This document shows positions 1-7,657 of a stretch of 64,000 nucleotides of DNA, one piece after another (the stretch's first letter is position 1; every line of letters starts with the position of its first letter). The translations under genes were made by a program, and so were the position numbers. The DNA comes from Clostridia bacterium (GTDB taxonomy: Bacteria; Bacillota_A; Clostridia; Christensenellales; Aristaeellaceae), in the NCBI GenBank assembly GCA_017517815.1, contig JAFWYA010000014.1:1-64000 (forward strand). The letters run 5' to 3'. The notes under the pieces were generated by a model that searched no databases, was not told the DNA's origin, and worked only from the letters and a program-made list of their open reading frames with translations.

Positions 1-702
1 AGCCTTGGCCAGCAGGGTTTTACCCGTGCCGGGAGGGCCCACCAACAGCACGCCCTTGGGGATGCGCGCGCCCATTTCGGTATACGCCTTGGGGTTCTTC
101 AGGAAATCAACCATTTCCTGAAGCTCTTCCTTCTCTTCCTTGCAGCCGGCCACGTCTGCAAAGGTCACCTTGTTCTTGCCGGGGTCGCTCACACGTGCGC
201 GGCTCTTGCCAAAGTTCATCACCTTGCCGTTGCCGCCGGACTGACGGGCCATCACAAAGTACCACAGGCCAAACGTCAGCACGATCATCATCAGGAAAGG
301 CAAAAACTCCACATACCACGGGGTGACCACGGGTGCACGGTACTCCACGGTGAAGGGCAGGTCGCTGACGCTTACCTCATCCAGCGCCTTGCCCTGCTGG
401 TTGGCCGTCATCTGGCGCACAGTATCGATAAAGTCAGCGCCGATGGTGGTTTCAAAATCATATCCGCGCTCAGGGAAATCAGCGTCGGCGGTTTCACCGT
501 CGCGGTACAGGCCCACCAGCGTGCTGCCGCGCATGGCCACGGCCTTGACGTTGTCCTCACGGATCGCCGTCAGCAGTTCAGGATATTCAATGCGGGGGTC
601 CTTCGTCTGGCCCATCAGACCGCCGTTGAGCACAAGAGCGATCACGACGAATGCCGCCACGAGCACCACATAGCCCATGATTCCTCGTTGGTTCTTTTTC
701 AA
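1..702 (-). CDS. ftsH: ATP-dependent zinc metalloprotease FtsH (N-terminal part, cut by window edge)
   Basis: Membrane-anchored AAA+ protease that degrades misfolded membrane proteins and some short-lived regulators. The 234 visible codons give a first transmembrane helix (about residues 8-30), an extracytoplasmic domain of about 80 residues, a second transmembrane helix (about 115-137, around [17 protein letters not shown]), then the start of the AAA domain with [13 protein letters not shown] and the Walker A motif [13 protein letters not shown] at the very edge. The protease domain lies outside the window. I chose a TTG start at 702 because AAGGAGGA sits 8 nt upstream; the first in-frame ATG (678) has no such site and would cut into the first helix region. 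Family assignment is very secure; only the start is inferred. Confidence 0.95.
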   Translation of the reverse strand, partial: MKKNQRGIMGYVVLVAAFVVIALVLNGGLMGQTKDPRIEYPELLTAIREDNVKAVAMRGSTLVGLYRDGETADADFPERGYDFETTIGADFIDTVRQMTANQQGKALDEVSVSDLPFTVEYRAPVVTPWYVEFLPFLMMIVLTFGLWYFVMARQSGGNGKVMNFGKSRARVSDPGKNKVTFADVAGCKEEKEELQEMVDFLKNPKAYTEMGARIPKGVLLVGPPGTGKTLLAKA

Positions 703-774
703 GATAAAAGTCCTCCTTGATCTTCGCGCCGCGCATGAGGGATGCTGCAAATGCACATCGCGCACGACTTTACC

Positions 775-803
775 ATTATATCATAGGTTTTCCCATTGTA
801 CAA
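775..803 (-). promoter_or_regulatory. Promoter of ftsH
   Basis: Read on the minus strand, TTGTAC and TATAAT are separated by exactly 17 bp, placing transcription start about 65 nt upstream of the TTG start codon. Seen in sequence; promoter activity is inferred. On the plus strand a lone TATAAT at 910-915 may serve the lipase gene, but no good -35 accompanies it. Confidence 0.7.
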
Positions 804-945
804 AGTTTTTTCATGAACATTCCGTAAATGATGCGGTTTTGGCTGCGGTATTTTCTCTTTGGCAGCTGCAAAGCATAGGTTAGGGGTACCCCATGCCCTG
901 AAAACCTGTTATAATAGGGCTACATCCCATTCGCGGAGGCGATAT

Positions 946-2577
946 ATGAATATTCTTTCGTGGCTGCCGTTTCAGAAGCGCACAGATGACGAGCCGCAGC
1001 CGGAACCGGGTACGGCGGGGCGCATTACAGGCGTAAGCCTGTCTGCACTGACGGATCTTACGCGTCCCTTTGCACAGGATCCCTTCTACCGTCTGCGTCC
1101 GCCGTTTTCAGCGCAGGCGGCAAAGCTGTCGCTGGAACTGGCCGACATGACCTATTCACTCGAAATCGACCCGTGGCTGCAGGCCGGGTGGAACGACGTA
1201 TCCGTGCTGATCGACGATGAGCTGCACGCAGGCGTTTCACGCGTGGTGAGCAGCGGCGGCGAAACGCTGCGATCCATGATCGACAGTTTCCGGCTGATGC
1301 GCGCCCGCGCGGCCCTCAAGGAGCGCAACCCCATTTCACAATTGATGGGCGCGCTGCGCCAGCGGGAAAGGAGCGACACCATCAAGGCCCTGTGCATGAT
1401 GCATTCTTTGCCTGATGGCGGCTATGTGCTGGCCATCGGCTTTATGGGCACGGGCCGGCGCTTTTACGACTGGTTTTCCAATTTTCGTTTTACGACCGAA
1501 GAAGGCTTTCATCGCGGCTTTTATCAGCTGTGTCAGAGTTTTGAGGACAATGCCGACGCCATCGAATTTCCCGGCACTGCAAAGGAACTGGGGCTGGAAA
1601 AGCTCACGCTTGGCGACGTGCTGATGGAAATGCGCAGCCTGTCCAGCCGGTTCAGGCTGTGGATGGCCGGGCACAGCCAGGGCGGCGCGGTGATGCAGGT
1701 ATTCACCCACCGGCTGATGAATGACTGGGGCGTGCTGGCGCAGAACATGGTGGGCTATGGCTTTGCCTCCCCCACTGTCGCCACTGGAAAACTGGTGTAC
1801 GACCCGGCGGCCTATCCGCTGTATCACATTCTCAATCAGGACGATGTGGTGCCGTTTCTGGGCGCGGTGGTGCATCTGGGCATGTGTCTGGAATATCCGT
1901 CGGATGAAGCCATGCGCCAGACTGTGTACGAGCCCGTCACCGACGAGGATGACCGCGAGGCCATCCGTCTGCTTGCACCCCTTCGTGCGGGCATGACGGA
2001 CACCGCCTCCGCCGCCATGCACATGACTGCCTTTTTGCAGTGCGTGATGGAGGAAAAAGGCGAAGCCGGCCTGAACGAGCTGATGTCCAGCCCGTGGATG
2101 ACCCCTTTTCTGGACCGCGTGATCACGCAGGCCGGCGACCGGGCGCTGGATCTGTTCGACCGGCTGCGGAAAGTGATGCAGGAGGGCTATGCCGCGCTGA
2201 CCGGCCGGCTGATGAATCCGCAGCAGCTGTTCAGCCTGCGGCAGACCTACCGGCCCATTGTGCAGCAAGTAAGCGCGCGGCGTATTCTCAATGCCCTTAC
2301 CTGGTATGCCGTACCCCCGCATCAGATCGTCAGCCGTACAAGCGACGGGGACGGCGCATATGCCTTCATCGCCAAGGCAGGGCTGCACGCTCTGAAGCCC
2401 TTTATCTGGATCAAAAGCGCAGCTGCTCCGGCCGTACGGCGCTATGCCCCGTGGACGGATTCGGCCGTCTGGCCCGAGCATGCACAGACCGTGCAGCGCA
2501 TACGGCGCGGCATGCGCGTACCCCATCGCGCACAAAGCAAAATGCGCGTGACGCTCAGCGCCCAGCGCAGCAGGTAA
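946..2577 (+). CDS. Class 3 (fungal-type) lipase family alpha/beta hydrolase, cytoplasmic
   Basis: Predicted serine ester hydrolase of 543 residues. The nucleophile elbow GHSQGG places the catalytic serine at about residue 244, preceded by a strand (FRLWMA) as in lipase_3 proteins. The sequence NQDDVVPFLG about 60 residues later matches the family's N-x-x-D-x-V-P segment carrying the catalytic aspartate. The histidine could be in MHMTAF or PPHQIV; I cannot decide. There is no signal peptide or membrane segment, so it should act inside the cell and the natural substrate is unknown. The N-terminal 90 residues and C-terminal 130 residues are not recognisable to me. The ATG at 946 has GGAGG 5 nt upstream; longer in-frame versions would include non-coding leader. 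The downstream GH42-like gene starts 19 nt after the stop, so the two are probably co-transcribed. Confidence 0.8.
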   Translation: MNILSWLPFQKRTDDEPQPEPGTAGRITGVSLSALTDLTRPFAQDPFYRLRPPFSAQAAKLSLELADMTYSLEIDPWLQAGWNDVSVLIDDELHAGVSRVVSSGGETLRSMIDSFRLMRARAALKERNPISQLMGALRQRERSDTIKALCMMHSLPDGGYVLAIGFMGTGRRFYDWFSNFRFTTEEGFHRGFYQLCQSFEDNADAIEFPGTAKELGLEKLTLGDVLMEMRSLSSRFRLWMAGHSQGGAVMQVFTHRLMNDWGVLAQNMVGYGFASPTVATGKLVYDPAAYPLYHILNQDDVVPFLGAVVHLGMCLEYPSDEAMRQTVYEPVTDEDDREAIRLLAPLRAGMTDTASAAMHMTAFLQCVMEEKGEAGLNELMSSPWMTPFLDRVITQAGDRALDLFDRLRKVMQEGYAALTGRLMNPQQLFSLRQTYRPIVQQVSARRILNALTWYAVPPHQIVSRTSDGDGAYAFIAKAGLHALKPFIWIKSAAAPAVRRYAPWTDSAVWPEHAQTVQRIRRGMRVPHRAQSKMRVTLSAQRSR

Positions 2578-2596
2578 TACGAAAGGAGAACCCAGC

Positions 2597-4654
2597 ATGG
2601 AAAGCCGCATTGTCAAAAACGGAGAACTGTACCTGTTGGAAGTGGAAGGCGGCAAGCAGGTGCCGCTGTATGGCTACATGACCTATCAGCCGCGCAAGGC
2701 ACGCTATGAAGACTTCAAGGAAGCGGGCGTAGAGTTGTTCTTCTGCGCGGTGTACGCAGGCGACCGCGGCATCAACCCCAACAGCGGTACCCGTCCGTTC
2801 CGCCCGGGTTTCTGGAAGGGCTACAACGAATATGATTTTTCCTATGCCGACGAGGACTTCCGCCGCGTGGTGGGCAGCAGCAAGCCGGGCGAGATCTACA
2901 TCATCCCCCGCCTGATGATCGAAACGCCCTCCTGGTGGGACCGCGACAATCCAGACGAGGTCAGCTGCGATGCGCAGGGCACACCCCTGCACCAGTCCTT
3001 TGCCTCTGAAAAATGGATGGCCGATACCGAAGTGATGCTGCAGGCCTTCCAGAAGTGGATCGTCGAAAGCGGCTGGGACCGCTACATCGCCGGCTGGCAC
3101 GTCGCCTGCGGCAGCACTGAGGAATTCCTGCGCCCGTGCCATCATCCCATGCAGTTTTCGGACTATTCAAAGGCTGCGCAGGAAAAGTTCCGTCAGTGGA
3201 CAAAGCAGCGCTATGGCACGCTGGAACGTCTGAACCAGAAGTGGCACACCGACTATACCGACTGGACGCAGGTGGAGCAGGCCAGCCCCGCTCAGCGCAT
3301 GTTTGCCGTACACGGCGAGCTGCGCGACCCCGAGTATGAACAGCAGGCCATCGACACCTACGCCTTCACCAACGACACCATGGCGCTGTCCGTCGTGCGC
3401 CTGTGCGAAACCGCCAAGCGCGTCACCGGCGGCAGGCAGGTTATCGGCGCGTTCTTCGGCTACACCACCACCGGCACTGAAATCGGCCATCACTCTACGC
3501 GCATCGTGCTGGAAAGCGATGCGGTGGACTTCCTGGCCAGTCCCTTCCGCTACACCGACAACCGCGCGCTGGGCATCGACTGGGCGTTCCCCGGCTGTTT
3601 GTCCTCCAGCATGCTCAACGGCAAGCCCTGGTTTGTGGAGGCCGACGTGCGCACCTGCTACAGCGAGCCCCTCAGCCGCTGCATGCCCTTTGCCGACCCG
3701 CCTGTGGGCCGCGCTTACGATGGCCCCGTCTGGTACGGCCCCGACAACATCAAGGATTCCCTCGCGCAGATGATCAAGGCCTTCGCCCGCATCCTCACGC
3801 ACAACACCGCCGTCTGGTGGTTTGACATGTGGGGCGGCTGGTACAATCAGCAGGCGTTCATGGCCTTCCACAAGCAGGTGCAGAAGCTCTACCGCGAGCA
3901 CACCCAGAACGGCGGATCACCCACCAGCGCACCGGTAGCCGTGTTTGTTGACGACGATATGTTCAACGAAATTGCGGCGGATGGCATGTACGCCCACCAT
4001 CTGTGCGACACGCTCAACCGCGAGCTGGGGCAGATGGGCACGCCCTATGACCTGTTCATCATGGACGATTTTTCCCTCATCGACCCGTCGAAGTACCAGC
4101 TGGCGCTGTTTGCATCCGCCCGTCACTGGAAGGACGAGCAGCTCAAAGCGCTTGAAAACTGGAAGAAGGGCGGCCGCATCCTGGCCTTCACCGGCCCGGT
4201 GGATGCTGCCGAAGCCAGCGGCGTAACGCTGCAGGTGCTGCCCGGACTGGAGATGGTGGACAATACGTCCGTTCCCGCCGTGCGGCTGCAAACCGAACCC
4301 CGCGACGTGGTGATGAGCACCGCTGACGACGGCGGCGCGACGGAGATCCTGCGCAGGTACCCGGATTACAGCGTGTACTGCACCACGGCCATCGCCCTTT
4401 CCAGCGACAAGCTGCGCAGGCTTGTATGCGCTGCCGGCGGACAGGTGTACAACTTTACCGGCGACTGCGTATACGCCAGCGAAAAATACATTGCCATCCA
4501 TGCTGCCGAAGCCGGTGTGCGCCGCCTGTGCTTCCCGCGCAATGTAAAGCTGTACGACGTTTTTACCGGAGATCATCTGCCGGGCTGCGAGTGCCATGTG
4601 GATATCAAAATGGACTTTGGCGAAACCAGACTGCTCGAAATTGCAAACGATTAA
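2597..4654 (+). CDS. GH42-like clan-A glycoside hydrolase (putative beta-galactosidase)
   Basis: A 685-residue protein with the layout of bacterial GH42-type enzymes: a TIM barrel (about residues 20-400), a class I amidotransferase-like trimerisation domain (about 430-560) and a small C-terminal beta domain. Likely acid/base is the glutamate in GWHVACGSTEEF (E175 or E176), and likely nucleophile is E348 in KPWFVEADVRT. These positions fit the strand 4 and strand 7 glutamates of clan A. No signal peptide is seen, so it would cleave imported oligosaccharides in the cytoplasm. AAAGGAG lies 9 nt before the ATG. The exact substrate cannot be read from sequence; GH42 relatives act mostly on beta-galactosides, but this subgroup diverges from the best-known members. 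Confidence 0.8.
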   Translation: MESRIVKNGELYLLEVEGGKQVPLYGYMTYQPRKARYEDFKEAGVELFFCAVYAGDRGINPNSGTRPFRPGFWKGYNEYDFSYADEDFRRVVGSSKPGEIYIIPRLMIETPSWWDRDNPDEVSCDAQGTPLHQSFASEKWMADTEVMLQAFQKWIVESGWDRYIAGWHVACGSTEEFLRPCHHPMQFSDYSKAAQEKFRQWTKQRYGTLERLNQKWHTDYTDWTQVEQASPAQRMFAVHGELRDPEYEQQAIDTYAFTNDTMALSVVRLCETAKRVTGGRQVIGAFFGYTTTGTEIGHHSTRIVLESDAVDFLASPFRYTDNRALGIDWAFPGCLSSSMLNGKPWFVEADVRTCYSEPLSRCMPFADPPVGRAYDGPVWYGPDNIKDSLAQMIKAFARILTHNTAVWWFDMWGGWYNQQAFMAFHKQVQKLYREHTQNGGSPTSAPVAVFVDDDMFNEIAADGMYAHHLCDTLNRELGQMGTPYDLFIMDDFSLIDPSKYQLALFASARHWKDEQLKALENWKKGGRILAFTGPVDAAEASGVTLQVLPGLEMVDNTSVPAVRLQTEPRDVVMSTADDGGATEILRRYPDYSVYCTTAIALSSDKLRRLVCAAGGQVYNFTGDCVYASEKYIAIHAAEAGVRRLCFPRNVKLYDVFTGDHLPGCECHVDIKMDFGETRLLEIAND

Positions 4655-4661
4655 CAGAACA

Positions 4662-4912
4662 GGGCCGGGAGTGATCTCCCGGCCCATAAACTGTCGATAA
4701 ACCCACGGGGAGGCGTCGGAGGGCCGCAGCCCTCCGACTGTCAATCCGACCTCAGCGACATGTGCGGTGAGGTCGGAAGCCTTGCGCAGCAAGGTTTCCT
4801 TGCAGGTTTTCACGACCGCACCGAAGGTGCAGTGAAAACCTGTTTTGTCGGAAAAGATCGCTGCAAGCGAGCTTTTTCGACACGCTGTGGGCCGGGAGTA
4901 AGCTCCCGGCCC
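4662..4912. repeat. Cluster of nested inverted repeats between convergent genes
   Basis: The 264-bp gap between two convergent genes holds at least six hairpins. The outer two have the same 10-bp stem GGGCCGGGAG/CTCCCGGCCC with different tetraloops (4662-4685 and 4889-4912). Between them are GTCGGAGGG/CCCTCCGAC (4715-4738), TCCGACCTCA/TGAGGTCGGA (4745-4777), CAGGTTTTCAC/GTGAAAACCTG (4803-4842, with a smaller GCACC/GGTGC hairpin inside), and an imperfect stem from 4845 to 4882 beginning TGTCGGAAAAG and ending CTTTTTCGACA. None is followed by a clear T-run, so these are not canonical intrinsic terminators, although they probably end both transcripts. Confidence 0.75.
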
Positions 4913-4918
4913 TGTGCT

Positions 4919-6205
4919 TTATCTTGCTGCTTCCACCAGCGCTTCAAACAGCGCTTTGGCATGAGGATCGTTTTGGTACAGTCGTTCAGGATGCCACTGC
5001 ACGCCCAGGAACATGGCGCCTTCAGCGGCTTCGATGGCTTCGATCACCCCATCGGGAGATTGGGCGCTGACGGTCATGCCTTCCGGCACGCTGCGCACCG
5101 CCTGATGGTGGTAGGAATTGACGGAATAGCTGCCTGCTCCGGCGATCTTTTCCAGCAGGCTGCCGGGTTCTACCTTCACCTCATGCGCCTGCTCAACGCT
5201 CCAGTCGCTGTGGGTGGGATAATGCACCTTGTCCTGCGTGCCGCACTCGGTGGGCAGATCCTGCCACAGCTTACCGCCCATGGCCGCCGCCATCGACTGG
5301 ATGCCGCGGCAGATGCCCAGCACCGGCTTGCCCAGCTTTTTGCAGATGCGGATGGCGTCGATCTCCACGCGGTCGCGCTCAGAGCACAGGCCGCCGCAGT
5401 AGCGGTTTTCCTCGCCGTATGCGGCAGGATCCAGATCCTCGCCGCCGGTCACCAGCAGTCCATCCAGGCGGCCAAGCGTGCTTTCCAGCACTTCACGCGG
5501 AGTGTCCACACTCAGAATCAGCGGCAAGCCGCCAGCATCCAGCACAGCCTGCATATAGTTGCGGAACAGGTAGAACCGGTCGCGGCCGACTGCGTCGGTC
5601 TCATAGCTGCAGGTAACGCCGATGAGCGGCGTTTTTTTCTTTGCAAACAGGAAGAACGGCCTGTCCTTGCAGTCCTGCGCAATGACGCTGATGTCGGCAT
5701 ATGCATCGGTTCCGTCCAGGCGAACCTTGTCGCGGCGTTCGGGCTTGTCAAAGCGGTCGCTGCCAAGGCGGTACATGGGGTCCCACACCTTCACAGTGGT
5801 GCCTTCGGCTGCTGCCAGCACGATATAATGGCCGCTGTCGCTGAACACACCCACATAACCGTCCGCCGGGCGGTCACCCTGTGTGTTGGCGATCACCATG
5901 CCCTTTCCGTCGAGCAGAAACTGCAGGGCCTCCTGCGCGTCCTCGGTTTCGGTGAGATCAAGGTCGAAATGCCGTGCAAAGGCGCGGGAGTAGATATACA
6001 GATTGGTGCCGAAGCCCTCGCGTGCGCCGCATGCCTTGGCAAACTTTCCACTTTCTTCCGGCGGAAAATCCACGCCCAGCATGTTTTCCGCCACCATGGA
6101 ACCGCTGCACGGGCCGCAGCCGTTGTTGGACAGATTGCCGTGCGGGCTGACAGGCGAGGTATACGCCACATGTTCATAATCCAGCTGACAGTAAAACTTC
6201 GCCAT
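4919..6205 (-). CDS. Two-domain protein: C39-like cysteine peptidase fused to C26 gamma-glutamyl hydrolase-type amidotransferase
   Basis: A 428-residue fusion. Residues 1-185 resemble C39-like (papain-fold) peptidases: NNGCGPCSGSM with candidate catalytic Cys30, GHYIVLAA with candidate His126, and VWDP with the usual Asp. From about residue 194 a complete peptidase C26 domain follows (PuuD/gamma-glutamyl-GABA hydrolase type): IGVTCSYE, VTGGEDLDPAAYGE, the nucleophile in GICRGIQ (Cys299), SYHHQAVR, and GVQWHPE with the His/Glu of the triad. The family knowledge implies hydrolysis of gamma-glutamyl bonds; the N-terminal half suggests amide-bond cleavage as well. No signal peptide is visible. 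The ATG at 6205 has GGAAGGGG 10 nt upstream; a GTG at 6214 overlapping the previous stop is the alternative. It follows the M20 gene directly, suggesting coupled peptide or amide catabolism. Confidence 0.85.
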   Translation of the reverse strand: MAKFYCQLDYEHVAYTSPVSPHGNLSNNGCGPCSGSMVAENMLGVDFPPEESGKFAKACGAREGFGTNLYIYSRAFARHFDLDLTETEDAQEALQFLLDGKGMVIANTQGDRPADGYVGVFSDSGHYIVLAAAEGTTVKVWDPMYRLGSDRFDKPERRDKVRLDGTDAYADISVIAQDCKDRPFFLFAKKKTPLIGVTCSYETDAVGRDRFYLFRNYMQAVLDAGGLPLILSVDTPREVLESTLGRLDGLLVTGGEDLDPAAYGEENRYCGGLCSERDRVEIDAIRICKKLGKPVLGICRGIQSMAAAMGGKLWQDLPTECGTQDKVHYPTHSDWSVEQAHEVKVEPGSLLEKIAGAGSYSVNSYHHQAVRSVPEGMTVSAQSPDGVIEAIEAAEGAMFLGVQWHPERLYQNDPHAKALFEALVEAAR

Positions 6206-6210
6206 ATCGG

Positions 6211-7416
6211 TCACACCCCTTCCGGCATTTTCATGCCCTTGATGCCATTCATATTGTCCAGCACAAACTGCACGAAGGTACGCACGCCGGTTTCCAGCGC
6301 ATCCTCGTCGATATCCCAGTCCTTGTTATGGGCCGGAGCGCACGCGCCCTTGGCCTCATTGCGCATGCCAAGGCCAAAGAGCAGACCGGGCTTTTGCTTT
6401 TCATAGTAGGCAAAGTCCTCAGCGCCGGGGGACGGCGGCAGCACGATCACGCGCTCCTCGCCCACCACCTTACGGGCGGACTTGACAAACGCATCATACA
6501 TAGCCGGGTCATTATGCGCGCTGGGCAGCGGTTCTCCGCTCCAGCCAAGCGACCACGTTACGCCGCATTCTTCCGCCACAGCCTTCACCAGTTTTTCCAG
6601 CCTTGCCTGTGCCCACAGCAGCGTTTTGTCGTGCAGGCAGCGCAGCGAGCCTTCCATCACGCACTTGGCTGCGTTGGAACTGACCGTTTCGCCCGCGTGC
6701 ATGCAGGTTACGCTCAGCACGCAGGTATCAAACGGGTCGACCTCGCGGCTGATCATCATCTGAATGCCGTTATAGATCTTCACACCGGCAGCCAGCGCAT
6801 CCACGCCCCAGTGCGGCGCGGCCACATGCGAGCCCTTTCCGCCCAGCTCCACCTTCCACGCAACGCTTGCGCAGTTGGTCGTAGCCGGATTGCTGCTGAT
6901 GACGTGCACACCGTCCACGCAGTTAACGTGGCACATGATGATGCAGTCAATATCCCGCATCACGCCATGCTCGCACATGGTCTTTGCGCCGCTGGGACGG
7001 CCCTCTTCACAAGGCTGAAACAGCAGCTTCACCCGGCAGGTGATCTGATCGCGGATCTCGTTGAGCGCCTTCGCTGCGCCCAGCAGCATGGTTGTATGCG
7101 CATCATGGCCGCAGGCATGCATGATGCCCTCATGCTTTGAGCGGTAGGGCTTATCGTGATTATTTTCCGTAATGGGCAGCGCATCCATATCTGCACGAAT
7201 GCCAATGGTGAAGTGTTCTTTTTCCGGGTTGATGGTGGCCACGACGGTATTGGGGCCATAGGCGTCCGCCACGTAGCTCACGCCGTATTTATCCAGTTCT
7301 TCCTTTACAAGCGCAGCGGTCAGCGGCAGATCCCACTTCAGTTCCGGGTACATATGCAGCTGGCGGCGGATGCGCACCAGATCCTGCTGGTCAACCTGAA
7401 TGGCGGTATGATCCAT
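6211..7416 (-). CDS. M20 family metal-dependent amidohydrolase (aminoacylase/carboxypeptidase-like)
   Basis: A 401-residue M20D-type amidohydrolase. Metal-site motifs are in order: GIRADMDALPI, HACGHDAH, CEEGRPSGA, and a late PGAEDFAYY followed by APAHNKDWDID. An insertion domain (about residues 180-290, GGKGSHVAAP) matches the usual dimerisation domain. Relatives cleave N-acyl or N-amino-acyl bonds (hippurate, indole-acetyl or peptidyl substrates), generally in the cytoplasm. The ATG at 7416 has GAAGG 9 nt upstream; upstream in-frame codons run through palindromic intergenic DNA and are not coding. Its stop lies just before the fusion gene's start, so the two are probably one operon. Substrate is not determined. 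Confidence 0.88.
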   Translation of the reverse strand: MDHTAIQVDQQDLVRIRRQLHMYPELKWDLPLTAALVKEELDKYGVSYVADAYGPNTVVATINPEKEHFTIGIRADMDALPITENNHDKPYRSKHEGIMHACGHDAHTTMLLGAAKALNEIRDQITCRVKLLFQPCEEGRPSGAKTMCEHGVMRDIDCIIMCHVNCVDGVHVISSNPATTNCASVAWKVELGGKGSHVAAPHWGVDALAAGVKIYNGIQMMISREVDPFDTCVLSVTCMHAGETVSSNAAKCVMEGSLRCLHDKTLLWAQARLEKLVKAVAEECGVTWSLGWSGEPLPSAHNDPAMYDAFVKSARKVVGEERVIVLPPSPGAEDFAYYEKQKPGLLFGLGMRNEAKGACAPAHNKDWDIDEDALETGVRTFVQFVLDNMNGIKGMKMPEGV

Positions 7417-7461
7417 GGCGGTATGCCTTCTTTCTGTTGAATTGACGAAGGGGAGACGCGG

Positions 7462-7540
7462 CCAGGGGCGCTGCCCCTGGACCCCGCTCAAGGGCAAAGC
7501 CCTTGAGAATCCCATTACCGAGGCCATTTCATGGCCTCGG
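7462..7540. repeat. Intergenic palindrome group (three tandem hairpins)
   Basis: Three consecutive perfect inverted repeats lie upstream of the M20 gene: CCAGGGGC/GCCCCTGG (7462-7480), CTCAAGGGC/GCCCTTGAG (7487-7507) and CCGAGGCCAT/ATGGCCTCGG (7518-7540). The first resembles the palindrome at 20421-20439 (CCAGGGGG/CCCCCTGG), and both lie next to the same flanking GGGGTCC word, so this appears to be a dispersed repeat family. The third is followed on the plus strand by TGTTTTTC and could act as a rightward terminator. Confidence 0.7.
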
Positions 7541-7602
7541 ATGTTTTTCAAGTTACTTACTTGTATTCGCCGCAGGTTGTCGATGTACCTACTGTATGAA
7601 TA

Positions 7603-7635
7603 TAAAAAAGGGACGAAGGCTTAAGCCTTCGTCCC
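7603..7635 (-). terminator. Intrinsic terminator of the leftward sugar ABC operon
   Basis: A 26-bp perfect palindrome (7610-7635, arms GGGACGAAGGCTT/AAGCCTTCGTCCC), followed on the minus strand by TTTTTTATA, sits 22 bp after the stop of the solute-binding protein gene. Confidence 0.9.
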
Positions 7636-7657
7636 CCAAACGGGTAAGTTTGATTGA

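Noticed and set aside
6211..7551. Longer version of the M20 protein starting at 7551
   Set aside because: The extra 45 residues are encoded by palindromic intergenic repeats, and a good RBS supports the start at 7416.
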